A DNA stretch of 64,000 nt from CAYTCZ01 sp964436315. GTDB lineage: Bacteria; Actinomycetota; Thermoleophilia; Gaiellales; Gaiellaceae. The stretch spans positions 13,205 through 77,204 of the forward strand of contig CAYTCZ010000001.1 in the NCBI GenBank assembly GCA_964436315.1. Direction: 5' to 3'. This document shows positions 27,824 to 35,879 of this stretch, in pieces. Position 1 is the first letter of the stretch, and each line of letters begins with the position of its first letter. A program made the position numbers and the translations under genes. Under the pieces are notes generated by a model. The model searched no databases. It had not been told where the DNA came from and was given only the letters and a program-made list of their open reading frames with translations.

Positions 27824-28519
27824 TCAGCCACTCGCGTCCCCCGCGGTTGTCCACAACACACGGTCCTCCTCGTCCCGAATCTCCACCTCGGCGTCAAAGA
27901 CCGCGGGCAGCAGGGCGTTCGGAACGAGCGGCAAGAAGTCGCCGTGAGCCCGCTCCAGTTCAGCCAGTACGTCGGCATCGACCCGGAGGTCCGTCGCCGA
28001 GTCGTACGCGTCTTCGACCGTGAACGAGTACGATCTTCCGTCGAAACGACGTCGGATGATCATCGGCGGTGGCGGCTGCGCTGCGGCGAGGCGCCGACTC
28101 AGGATGACGAGGTACCTCCCCAGCGCGCCGAACTCGTCGTTCGCGGGTGTTGGTATCCGCTGGCTGACGAAGAGGCGAAATCCGAGTCCGGATTCCACGA
28201 ACGCCTCATTGACCTGACTCCCCGTCGTCCTCGCGATTCGATGTTCGGCTGCGGAAAGAATCTGTTCCAGCCGGGCCGGGTCCCGCAACACGGCGTCGGG
28301 GCCCACTACGTCCAGGTAGCTGTCTACGAAGTTGCCCCCTCTCGGTACCAGGATCTGCTCGACGAGTACCTCGCCACGCACCGGTTCGGCGACACGTTCT
28401 TGCTCGAGCGCGACCTCTTCCCCATCCGCGCCGTGAGCGTGAAACGCAGCGTTGACGCCGCTCGCCGATGACGTCTCGCCCGACGAAGAGCGTACCCTGT
28501 GTGCAAACGCGTAGATCAT
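27824..28519 (-). CDS. Hypothetical protein, last of three overlapping genes
   Basis: 231 residues, no domain recognised. It starts with an ATGA overlap with the upstream gene, so it is translated by coupling. It is acidic with alternating strands and helices (RRFDGRSYSFTVEDAYDSATDLRVDADV). No membrane segment or catalytic motif is visible. It shares an operon with the 118- and 107-residue genes upstream; the trio may be one functional unit. Confidence 0.55.
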   Translation of the reverse strand: MIYAFAHRVRSSSGETSSASGVNAAFHAHGADGEEVALEQERVAEPVRGEVLVEQILVPRGGNFVDSYLDVVGPDAVLRDPARLEQILSAAEHRIARTTGSQVNEAFVESGLGFRLFVSQRIPTPANDEFGALGRYLVILSRRLAAAQPPPPMIIRRRFDGRSYSFTVEDAYDSATDLRVDADVLAELERAHGDFLPLVPNALLPAVFDAEVEIRDEEDRVLWTTAGDASG

Positions 28520-28872
28520 GCTGCGATTCGGCGCGGAGTATCAGCGTCGTCGGACTCGACGATCGTCGATGCCCCCCACGCTCTGGGGGTGGTCAACACT
28601 CTCCCGCGGGCAGGGACGAAAGGTCCCTCTACGAGATCGAACGCCGCGCCTGACATCATCAGATGGTGCGGAGCCTCCTCGACGAGGAACCTGGCGTCCG
28701 CCAGAAAGACCCAGCCGTTCCCCCCCACCGGTCGAAGGTTCTCTAGAACGAGCGTGAACGGGACGGGAGTTCCATCGATTCGAACCGGAGCCGCATATCG
28801 CTTCTCCGGCGGCGCCGGACGTCGCTCAGGGTCGAAAGATACGGTGACGAGAACAGTCCTGTCATCAATCAT
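28516..28872 (-). CDS. Hypothetical protein, middle of three overlapping genes
   Basis: 118 residues from the ATG at 28872. Beta-rich (VLVTVSFD, TLVLENLRPVGGNGWVFLADARFLVEEAPHHLM), reminiscent of a small barrel or immunity-like fold, but I recognise no family. It overlaps the upstream ORF by 8 bp and the downstream one by 4 bp, with no independent RBS. Confidence 0.5.
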   Translation of the reverse strand: MIDDRTVLVTVSFDPERRPAPPEKRYAAPVRIDGTPVPFTLVLENLRPVGGNGWVFLADARFLVEEAPHHLMMSGAAFDLVEGPFVPARGRVLTTPRAWGASTIVESDDADTPRRIAA

Positions 28873-29188
28873 GGTCACCCTCGGTGATCTCGCAGCGGGC
28901 CAGTTGTTCAAAGCTCAGGAACCAGCCCGGGCCAATCGAGTCCAGATTGCTATCGATATAGTACGCACCATCAGGAACGTACTCCAATACCTCGATCCGC
29001 AGCACACCCCCTCCACCTCCGAATCGAGCTGCCCACCCCAGGGCGAACTCCACCGTCGTCGTCGCATACTTTCCGTCGTACGAACTCATCTCGCAGGGTC
29101 GCAACCTCCCTTCGCTACGAAAGTCAGCGAGTTCGGCGTCCTCGACCCATCGGAAGAACACCGCCGGAAACTGGTCTCCCTCAGCCAA
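28865..29188 (-). CDS. Hypothetical protein, ADP-ribosyltransferase-like pattern
   Basis: 107 residues from a TTG at 29188, which sits inside the end of the duplicated pglX fragment, so the true N-terminus may have been lost by recombination. The layout FFRWVEDAELADFRSEGRL, then YATTTVEFALGWAARF, then VLRIEVLEYVPDGAYY resembles the strand-helix spacing of ADP-ribosyltransferase/RES-type toxin folds, without a provable catalytic residue set. The downstream gene overlaps it by 8 bp. It could be a toxin-like component with the next two genes as partners; this is a weak inference. Confidence 0.45.
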   Translation of the reverse strand: MAEGDQFPAVFFRWVEDAELADFRSEGRLRPCEMSSYDGKYATTTVEFALGWAARFGGGGGVLRIEVLEYVPDGAYYIDSNLDSIGPGWFLSFEQLARCEITEGDHD

Positions 29189-29411
29189 GTCGAGCCTTCT
29201 CGACCGCCTCGAGACCGACGCTCAGCGCCGAGGCTTCCTGGGCGACGAAGCCTTCGAGGTAGTCGCCGAAGCGGATGCCGAACTGGGGGTCGAGCTCGTT
29301 GTGCCACTGCTTGACCCAGGGGACGAGGTCGTGGATGCCGGCGAGGACGAGGGTGAGGCGCTCGGGGTCGAAGCCGAACTCGTCGCGGGCCTGGTAGAAG
29401 AAGGTGGCGAG
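29188..29411 (-). pseudogene. Duplicated 3' fragment of pglX
   Basis: 224 bp match the last ~75 codons of intact pglX at 31890-32113 with nine mismatches (about 96%). It encodes the PglX C-terminal segment (FFYQARDEFGFDPERL to EALGVGLEAVEKARL equivalents). The frame runs on into unrelated sequence at its 5' side and ends at TGA 29181. It is a non-functional remnant and forms a direct repeat around the AlbA_2 gene. Confidence 0.85.
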
Positions 29412-29816
29412 CGCTACGTCCGAAGAGAACGTGGCATCACCGACTTGGAAAACCTCAGGTATGGCTTGATCTTGCAGGGACGGGATCGAAGTGTCAACCA
29501 GTGGAAGCCACAACGAAGACTGACGGCATGTTACATACCGCATCGCTCATTCTCGCGCAGTCGTTGGTCGCGAGGTCGCCCGCTCTCTGGCGGTCGATGC
29601 AGCGACGATGCATAGAAGTAGTCGCCGGGAAGGATGCCCACCCGGGTCGCCGCCGGAGGTGGCTGACAAAGTGTCTCTGGTGTTAATCTGGCGCGGGGCG
29701 AGGTTGATTGACCAAGGTCACTCTATGCCGTTTGGGTCCCCCCCCTCATGTACCGCGCACCGCGCGCGGTTGGCAGCGGCGATGCGCAAGTGTGAATCGT
29801 ACGGAGAACCGAAGCG
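29412..29816. other. Intergenic region before AlbA_2 gene
   Basis: 405 bp without a convincing gene. It contains a run of eight C at 29738-29745 about 70 bp before the AlbA_2 start, and near the end GGAG, the RBS of that gene. No clear promoter boxes or hairpin with a T-run. Confidence 0.4.
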
Positions 29817-31550
29817 ATGCCTTTGACGTACAGAGCGGCACATGTCGCGGCGCTGCTCGACCAGCTGGAAGAGAAGTGCGCTGACGAGCTGGAGGGACAG
29901 GACCTCGACTTCAAGGAGTGGGATTCCAGCAGCATGAACAAGTCTGTGCGCACCGTCGTGGACATGGCGGTGTGCATGGCGAACGGTGGGGGCGGCACGG
30001 TTGTTTTCGGTGTGAAAGACAAGGTAGTGGGACGAACGAATGCCGTGATCGGGATACCGAACGACGTGGACGTCGATCGGCTCAAGAGAGCGGTTTACGA
30101 CAGAACGGACCCCAAGATCACCCCGTCGTTCGTCGAGATGACCGTTCCCGAAGGAACTGGACGGATCCTGGTGATGGAGATCAACGACGGGTTACCGCCT
30201 CATACCGATTCCTCGGGCCGGGGAACGATCCGGGTGGGAAGTGACTGCCAGCCCTTGACCGGCACAGTGCGGAGGACGATCGCCGTAGAGCGCGGGGAAT
30301 CAGACTTCACGGCCGGCACGATCGACGGTGAGCTCGGAGCCATGCTGTCGCCATCGGCTCTGGCCCAGTTGCGGGAAGCGAGCGCGGCAGAACGCGTGCC
30401 CGATGATTTCCTCCGTCTCTCGGACGTCGAGTTGCTCGAGAACCTCCGGCTCACCCGCAACGGCCGGTTGACCCGTGCCGGTCTGCTCCTGGCCGGTCGC
30501 GCCGACGCGATCGCGAGGCACGTCGACAAGTATCGGTGGACGTTTCTCCGAATGCGCAGCGATGTCGAGTACGACGACAGGCTCGACGGTCACGACGCCT
30601 TGCCGCTTGCACTTCAGCAGATCGAAGCGCGACTCATGGCGCACAATCCGTTGACGACGGTTCACGAGGGTCTGTTCCACTTCGAGTATCGGGTCTATCC
30701 AGAGATTGCCCTCCGGGAGGCGCTTCTGAACGCCTTCGCGCACGCCGACTTCCAAGTCCACTCCCCCATCATGATCAAGCTCTACCCCGACCGTCTGGAG
30801 ATTTCGAACCCCGGTAGGTTCGTAGGGGGCATCTCGCCGTCCAACGTGTTGCATCATCCCCCCGTGGCACGAAATCCACTGCTCGTGGACGCCTTGCAGA
30901 AATTGAGGCTGGTGAACCGTAGCAATCTGGGTGTCCCGCGAATGTTTCGCGAGATGCTATCGCAAGGAAAGGAACCGCCGGTCATCGAAGAGCTAGGGAA
31001 CAGTGTGCGTCTCGTGTTCCGAGCGAGCGAGTTCTCCGCAGCGTTTCGGACGTTCCTGGAAGAGCAGCACGCGGCCGGGGTCAACCTCAGCGTCGACCAT
31101 CTGCTGATCCTTCACTTCCTCACGCGTCGCGCGGAAATCGACACGGGGGAGGCTGCGCGAATTTGTCAGCGCTCCGAGGACGAAGCGCGAGAACGGCTGA
31201 GCCGAATGGAACTCGAATTGGGACTCTTGGAGCGCGGCGGAGGAGGCCGTGGGACCTACTGGCGACTTCGGAGCGAGGTGCACGAGCGCTTGGAGGCCGG
31301 GGGGGATGCCGAACGTGACCGCCGGATATCGTGGGATGCCGCTAAGACCCGCATCCTGTCAGTGCTCTCCGAACGAGCGAAGGCTGGTGAGGGTATGTCG
31401 AACGAAGACGTACGTCGAATCGCGGCCCTCGACCGTTTCCAGGCGACGCGATTGCTCAACGAACTACGTGATGAGCACGGTGTCTATTGCGAGGGAGACC
31501 GTCGGTGGGCCCGGTGGTTTCATCCCGGCGCACGGAACACCGAAGCCTGA
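29817..31550 (+). CDS. AlbA_2/Schlafen-like ATP-binding regulator or effector
   Basis: 577 residues. The N-terminus is an AlbA_2 (Schlafen AAA_4-like) domain: LDFKEWDSS, then VDMAVCMANGGGGTVVFGVKD (~20-130). Residues ~230-390 are a GHKL-like HATPase_c_4 region (PEIALREALLNAFAHADF, YPDRLEISNPGRF). The C-terminus has winged-helix segments (~430-570). This is the COG2865 architecture, seen in putative regulators and in defence islands. It is the only plus-strand gene between the Zorya side and pglX, and is flanked by the 224-bp pglX duplication, suggesting it entered as a cassette. GGAG precedes the ATG. Nucleic-acid binding is expected from the family; cleavage as in some Schlafens is speculative. 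Confidence 0.8.
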   Translation: MPLTYRAAHVAALLDQLEEKCADELEGQDLDFKEWDSSSMNKSVRTVVDMAVCMANGGGGTVVFGVKDKVVGRTNAVIGIPNDVDVDRLKRAVYDRTDPKITPSFVEMTVPEGTGRILVMEINDGLPPHTDSSGRGTIRVGSDCQPLTGTVRRTIAVERGESDFTAGTIDGELGAMLSPSALAQLREASAAERVPDDFLRLSDVELLENLRLTRNGRLTRAGLLLAGRADAIARHVDKYRWTFLRMRSDVEYDDRLDGHDALPLALQQIEARLMAHNPLTTVHEGLFHFEYRVYPEIALREALLNAFAHADFQVHSPIMIKLYPDRLEISNPGRFVGGISPSNVLHHPPVARNPLLVDALQKLRLVNRSNLGVPRMFREMLSQGKEPPVIEELGNSVRLVFRASEFSAAFRTFLEEQHAAGVNLSVDHLLILHFLTRRAEIDTGEAARICQRSEDEARERLSRMELELGLLERGGGGRGTYWRLRSEVHERLEAGGDAERDRRISWDAAKTRILSVLSERAKAGEGMSNEDVRRIAALDRFQATRLLNELRDEHGVYCEGDRRWARWFHPGARNTEA

Positions 31551-31661
31551 CCCGGCACACTGTCAGAGGGCCAACCGAGCTCACCAGCGGTTCTCGACAC
31601 GTGTGTACACGCTGCACAGGGAACGAGCCGCTCATGGCTCTCATAGCCAATCTCATAGATT

Positions 31662-31844
31662 TCATAGGAGTTCGATCGTGGCTGATTCCTCACCACGGCC
31701 CACGACCCCCTTCCTTACAATGCGAATTTCATCAACAATATCAATCACATACAATTCAGCCACCCCGGATACATCCGAGCTGGAGGACGGCGGCGGGTTG
31801 GCCCCACCACGATGCGCTCTCTTAGAACGCTCTTGGAGTCTCAT
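31662..31844 (-). CDS. Possible small ORF downstream of pglX
   Basis: 60 codons. The C-terminal half (AELYVIDIVDEIRIVRKGVVGR) reads like a real strand-turn-strand, while the N-terminal half (RLQERSKRAHRGGANPPPSSSS) looks like filler. It has only a weak RBS. It lies in the 335-bp gap 31551-31885, of slightly lower GC than its surroundings, and could be a gene remnant. Nothing else is seen in this gap. Confidence 0.25.
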   Translation of the reverse strand: MRLQERSKRAHRGGANPPPSSSSDVSGVAELYVIDIVDEIRIVRKGVVGRGEESATIELL

Positions 31845-31885
31845 AGAAGACTTTTGGCGTTCCTGTCGCTGAATTGGCGTCGCCT

Positions 31886-34800
31886 CTACAGTCGAGCCTT
31901 CTCGACGGCCTCGAGCCCCACACCGAGCGCCGAGGCTTCCTGGGCGACGAAGCCTTCGAGGTAGTCGCCGAAGCGGATGCCGAACTGGGGGTCGAGCTCG
32001 TTGTGCCACTGTTTGACCCAGGGAACGAGGTCGTGGATGCCGGCGAGGACGAGGGTGAGGCGTTCGGGGTCGAAGCCGAACTCGTCGCGGGCCTGGTAGA
32101 AGAAGGTGGCGAGGGCCTGGGCGCGCTGCTTGTGATCGAGGCCCGCCCAGGTGACGAAGGTGTGGCCGTCGTGGTCGAGCGACGGGTAGCTGGTGAAGCG
32201 TTCCTTCGGGACGTCGAGCTTGCCGCGCAGGGTGTAGACCGTGCCGGACTGGAAGTCGCCCTTGGTGTACTTGGGGGGCTTGGGGATCTTGACCTTCTCG
32301 CCGGCGTCTTCGCGGCGCTGGAGGTCCCAGACCTTCTCCCAGGTGCGGCGCTTCTTGATGCCGCCCTTCTTGTATCGCTGGGCGGGGAGGAACGGGACGG
32401 ACTCGCCGGCGACCAGGTCGGCTATGAGCTTGTCGACCAGCACGTTGGGGTTGTGGGTGTAGCGTTCGGCGACCTGCATGAAGTCGGCATCTTCGCGGGC
32501 GCGGTCGGCGAGCTCGGCGAGGCGGCGCAGGCGGGGCTGGGGGTCGTCGCGGTCGCCGAGGTATGCCGGGGTTTCGAGGCGATCGAGGAGCCAGCCGCGC
32601 AGCGCGTCCTGCTCGCGGTCTTCCCAACTGTCGCGGTTCCAGCGGCGCTTGTATTCGGGCTGCTCGATCAGGCGGACGAAGCGGCGCTCGGCGATGAGGT
32701 CGATGCGGCGCTGGACGAGGTCGCGGTACCACGCCGGCCAGCGGTCGGGGATTTCGGTGATGGGGGTCGAGCCGTGGCGATCGAACCAACTGGTGGCGAG
32801 GTCGCCGGACTCGAGCTTGCGGGCCATCACGATCTCGAACGCGCGCTCGCCGAGCTTCACCTGGGGGACGTCGTCGAGGTCGTCGGCGAGCGGAGCCTCG
32901 CCGTCGTCGAGCAGGCCGTAGAGTTCGTAGCAGCGCCAGTCGAGCTCTTCCTGCAGGGCGACCATCTGGCGTTCGAGCGACTCGGCGTTATCCCGGGCGT
33001 CGTCGAGCGCCGCGGCGGTCGGCGTGCTGGCGTCGGCGAGCGATGCGGGCTGCAGCTCGCCGAGCCGTTGCGCGAGCCGGTCGAGCTTCGTCGCGAGCTG
33101 GAGCGGTCGCGTTTCGGTGAGGGGGAACTGTTTGATTTTGGTGCCGTCGAACTCGTAAAAGTCTTCGAAGGCCTCGTCCCGCGTCCGAGCGCCCTTTGAA
33201 TCAGCGCCATAGCCCTTGTTGAAGAAAACCTGCTTCATCCAGAAGCACGCCGTCGAGCTGTTCAGGAGGCCCAGCAGTCCCAGGTGGTCGTCTTCCGTCG
33301 CGTCGGCGGGGAGTTTGATGACCGGTGCGGACTGTTTGAACACCTTGCCACCGCGGTCGAGGACGAAGTGGTTGTGGGTGGCGACGAAGGCGAACGTGAT
33401 GGAGAGCGGGGTTCTGAGTCGATACTCGTAGTGCTCCAAGTGCACAAAATACGGTTCGCCGCGTTGTTCCAATGATTTGCCGAACACGGTCCGCCGCTGT
33501 AGCAATTCGCGATTTCGCCAGAAATAGGCAACGGGCACTTCAGTAATACCGAGCGCGGCTCCTCCCATCTCTTCATAGGGGTACGGGGCGATTGTTCGCG
33601 GCACGATTTGATAGTCCCTCACATCCTGTCCTGTGACGACCGGGACGGATAGCTTTGAAAGCCCTGCGCGCCGAGAACTCGCGGTATCGTGGAGCCATGC
33701 ATCGTCTTCGCCGAAAACGGTTGTACGACCGATGTCTCCGCTCGTCTGCTCAAGGACGACGCCCTCGCCATCGAGGACCTGCTTCACCTCCAGCGCGCCA
33801 CCACCACGAAGACTCCAAGGATGAGTCGACAGAAGTTCACCCTCCAGATCACTAACGGTCACGAAGTCGTTCTCGAAGCCGACCTCATCGGTGTGCTCGG
33901 AAATGGAGCGCCAGACTTTTCCCATCCGCGGATCGTCGGGTGTCTTGGGTTCGCCGCGAATCCCGAGGATGGCGCGTACCTCCGGGGAAGACGGCGCCTG
34001 GTTGCGGCCGAAAAGGATGACGGTGGGGGTGCCGTGCCCCGGGATGTAGGCGCCCGAGGTGTCGATGACGTGGGTGAGGTCGGTCTGCGGGATGACGCTC
34101 TCGATGAGCTTCGAGCCGAACTCGCGCTTCATGAACGAGTTGGCGACGATCTGGCCGACGTAGCCGGCCTGGTCGTGCGGCCAGCGCTCGCCCGAGAACA
34201 GGTCGTCGCCCAGCCGCTCGCCGCCGGCGAGCTCGAAGAAGCGCTCGTAGAACGGGCAGACGAGGGCGTACTGGCGGTAGCAAGACTCGTAGAGGTCGCG
34301 GTAGGCGTCGCGGGCGGCCTTGTCCTTGGGGGTGATGTAGGGCGGGTTGCCGACGACGGCGTGGTACTGCTGGCCCAAGACGTAGTCGATGAGGTCGTTG
34401 TCCTCGGTGACCCAGCGGTCCTGGTCGGTCAGCTTGAACTGGTTCAGCTCGAGCTGGGCGACGTTCTTCGTCGCGCTGGTCTCGAACCGGGGGAAGCGCT
34501 TGCCGTGAATCAGCGTATCGCCGACGGCGATGTGGAGCGGCAGGTCGGGGACGTCGTCGAGCTTGAGGTCGACACTGACCGCGGTCATCGCGGCGATGAG
34601 GAGGCGGAAGCGGGCGATGGCGACGGCGAAGGGGTTGAGGTCGACGCCGTGGGTTGCGTCGAGGGCCTCGCGGACGAGGTCGATGCGGGGGACGCCGGGG
34701 CGCGCGGCGAGCTTCTTCTGGAACAGCCGGCGGAAGCCGCCGAGGAGGAAGTGGCCCGAGCCGCAGGTGGGGTCGATGAAGCGGACGGTGTCGAGGCCGA

Positions 34801-35563
34801 AGGTCTCGATGGCGGGCTCGAGGGTGTAGTCGAGGATGTAGTCTTCGACGAAGTCGGGGGTCTGGAGGAGGGCGAAGCGTTTCTTCGCGTGTTCCGAGAG
34901 CTCCTGGTAGAGATCGCCGAGGAAACGGGTGTCGCGCTGCGCGCGACGCTCTGCGCTCTGCGCTCTGCGCTCTGCGCTCTGATGGCCGGGACGGCCATCC
35001 ACCGATTTCTCGTCCGCCGAATGATGGCCGGGACGGCCATCCACCGAAGAGGCGAACTCGCGCTTCAACCGACCGGTGTCGGGGTCGATTTCGCGCCAGA
35101 ACTTGAGGATTGCGCGGCCGGCATCGGCGGACGGGCGGACGTTGTAGAGGGGGTTTCGTTTGGGGCCGAAGAGCGCCCCGGCGGGGAGCGTGGCGAAGTG
35201 GCGGAAGACGTGGAGGAGGTAGTCGGTCTCGGAGTCGGTGGGGTGCTTCTGGAAGTACTCGTCGGTGCGGTCGCGGGCGTCTTCGCCGGCGCGGTCGTCG
35301 CCGGCGATCCAGACGCCGTCGACTAAGACATTGTCCTCCAGAAAGCGGACGAAGACGCTGGTGAGGACCCAGGCGACGGCGACCTGCGTGAGGTAGTCTT
35401 CGAGCCACGCTTCGAGCTCGTCGGCGGTGCGGGACTTGTCGACGGCTTCCTGCCAGGCGGCGGTGAGGCCTTCGCGGACTTCGGCGTTGGTGTCGACCTG
35501 GCGATCGAGGTCTTCGACGAGATCGGTGACGAGCGAACGGAGTTCGGAGATGTCGTACTTCAT
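31886..35563 (-). CDS. pglX: BREX-2 adenine-specific methyltransferase PglX
   Basis: 1225 residues from the ATG at 35563, with GGGGAC upstream; the frame extends further upstream but only into repeats and another gene. Motif I DPTCGSGHF (264-272) and motif IV NPPY (406-409) mark a gamma-class N6-adenine methyltransferase, and the length fits BREX type 2 PglX. It methylates the host BREX site and is needed for exclusion with the other Pgl proteins. Between the N-terminal helical domain and motif I (residues ~173-209) lies a repetitive insert, SVDGRPGH twice and SAERRAQ twice, encoded by a 5x7-bp repeat and a 42-bp duplication. pglX stands apart from the main operon at 44.9-63.9 kb. Confidence 0.93.
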   Translation of the reverse strand: MKYDISELRSLVTDLVEDLDRQVDTNAEVREGLTAAWQEAVDKSRTADELEAWLEDYLTQVAVAWVLTSVFVRFLEDNVLVDGVWIAGDDRAGEDARDRTDEYFQKHPTDSETDYLLHVFRHFATLPAGALFGPKRNPLYNVRPSADAGRAILKFWREIDPDTGRLKREFASSVDGRPGHHSADEKSVDGRPGHQSAERRAQSAERRAQRDTRFLGDLYQELSEHAKKRFALLQTPDFVEDYILDYTLEPAIETFGLDTVRFIDPTCGSGHFLLGGFRRLFQKKLAARPGVPRIDLVREALDATHGVDLNPFAVAIARFRLLIAAMTAVSVDLKLDDVPDLPLHIAVGDTLIHGKRFPRFETSATKNVAQLELNQFKLTDQDRWVTEDNDLIDYVLGQQYHAVVGNPPYITPKDKAARDAYRDLYESCYRQYALVCPFYERFFELAGGERLGDDLFSGERWPHDQAGYVGQIVANSFMKREFGSKLIESVIPQTDLTHVIDTSGAYIPGHGTPTVILFGRNQAPSSPEVRAILGIRGEPKTPDDPRMGKVWRSISEHTDEVGFENDFVTVSDLEGELLSTHPWSLRGGGALEVKQVLDGEGVVLEQTSGDIGRTTVFGEDDAWLHDTASSRRAGLSKLSVPVVTGQDVRDYQIVPRTIAPYPYEEMGGAALGITEVPVAYFWRNRELLQRRTVFGKSLEQRGEPYFVHLEHYEYRLRTPLSITFAFVATHNHFVLDRGGKVFKQSAPVIKLPADATEDDHLGLLGLLNSSTACFWMKQVFFNKGYGADSKGARTRDEAFEDFYEFDGTKIKQFPLTETRPLQLATKLDRLAQRLGELQPASLADASTPTAAALDDARDNAESLERQMVALQEELDWRCYELYGLLDDGEAPLADDLDDVPQVKLGERAFEIVMARKLESGDLATSWFDRHGSTPITEIPDRWPAWYRDLVQRRIDLIAERRFVRLIEQPEYKRRWNRDSWEDREQDALRGWLLDRLETPAYLGDRDDPQPRLRRLAELADRAREDADFMQVAERYTHNPNVLVDKLIADLVAGESVPFLPAQRYKKGGIKKRRTWEKVWDLQRREDAGEKVKIPKPPKYTKGDFQSGTVYTLRGKLDVPKERFTSYPSLDHDGHTFVTWAGLDHKQRAQALATFFYQARDEFGFDPERLTLVLAGIHDLVPWVKQWHNELDPQFGIRFGDYLEGFVAQEASALGVGLEAVEKARL
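31890..32113. repeat. Direct repeat copy 2 (intact pglX 3' end)
   Basis: Partner of the fragment at 29188-29411, same orientation, offset 2702 bp, nine mismatches. Lies within the intact gene. Confidence 0.85.
34947..34981. repeat. Five heptanucleotide repeats inside pglX
   Basis: The unit CGCTCTG occurs five times without interruption (35 bp). Read in the pglX direction it encodes SAERRAQ-type residues. Gain or loss of one 7-bp unit shifts the reading frame at about codon 200, upstream of all methyltransferase motifs. Confidence 0.92.
34981..35047. repeat. Duplicated 25-bp palindromic element inside pglX
   Basis: A 25-bp unit beginning GATGGCCGGGACGGCCATC occurs at 34981-35005 and 35023-35047 (period 42 bp, in frame). 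The first 19 bases form a stem of 7 bp with a 5-base loop. Each encodes SVDGRPGH. Adjacent to the heptamer array. Confidence 0.85.
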
Positions 35564-35624
35564 GTGTGCGTCCCCTGTGTGGCGAGAGGGGGAGGTATAG
35601 CACGCGGCGGGGGGAGGAGAGCAA

Positions 35625-35858
35625 GCCGCACGCTCGCGCGTGCGGTGACCGGCGCGCTGCGCGCGCACGCCGGCTGACGCCGGCAGAGAAAGGGTAGGGA
35701 GAGACTGCACGCCGCACGCTCGCGCGTGCGGAGACCGGCGCGCTGCGCGCGCACGCCGGCTGACGCCGGCAGGTGAAGGGTAGGGAGAGACTGCACGCCG
35801 CACGCTCGCGCGTGCGGAGACCGGCGCGCTGCGCGCGCACGCCGGCTGACGCCGGCAG
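35625..35858. repeat. 86-bp tandem repeat array upstream of pglX
   Basis: Nearly three copies of an 86-bp unit start at 35625, 35711 and 35797. Each contains palindromes: CCGCACGCTCGCGCGTGCGG, a second around GCGCGCTGCGCGC, and GCCGGCTGACGCCGGC. Spacers include AGGGTAGGGAGAGACTGCAC. This REP/BIME-like array fills the gap between the pglX start and the McrC-like gene, where the pglX promoter must lie unless it is read through. Confidence 0.9.
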
Positions 35859-35879
35859 GGGCGGCGAGCGAGGGACGAT

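Noticed and set aside
31874..35326. Long plus-strand frames opposite pglX
   Set aside because: Low-complexity Val/Glu/Gly-rich complement of pglX codons without motifs.
35625..35858. CRISPR array
   Set aside because: The 86-bp units are contiguous and nearly identical with no variable spacers, and no cas gene is present.
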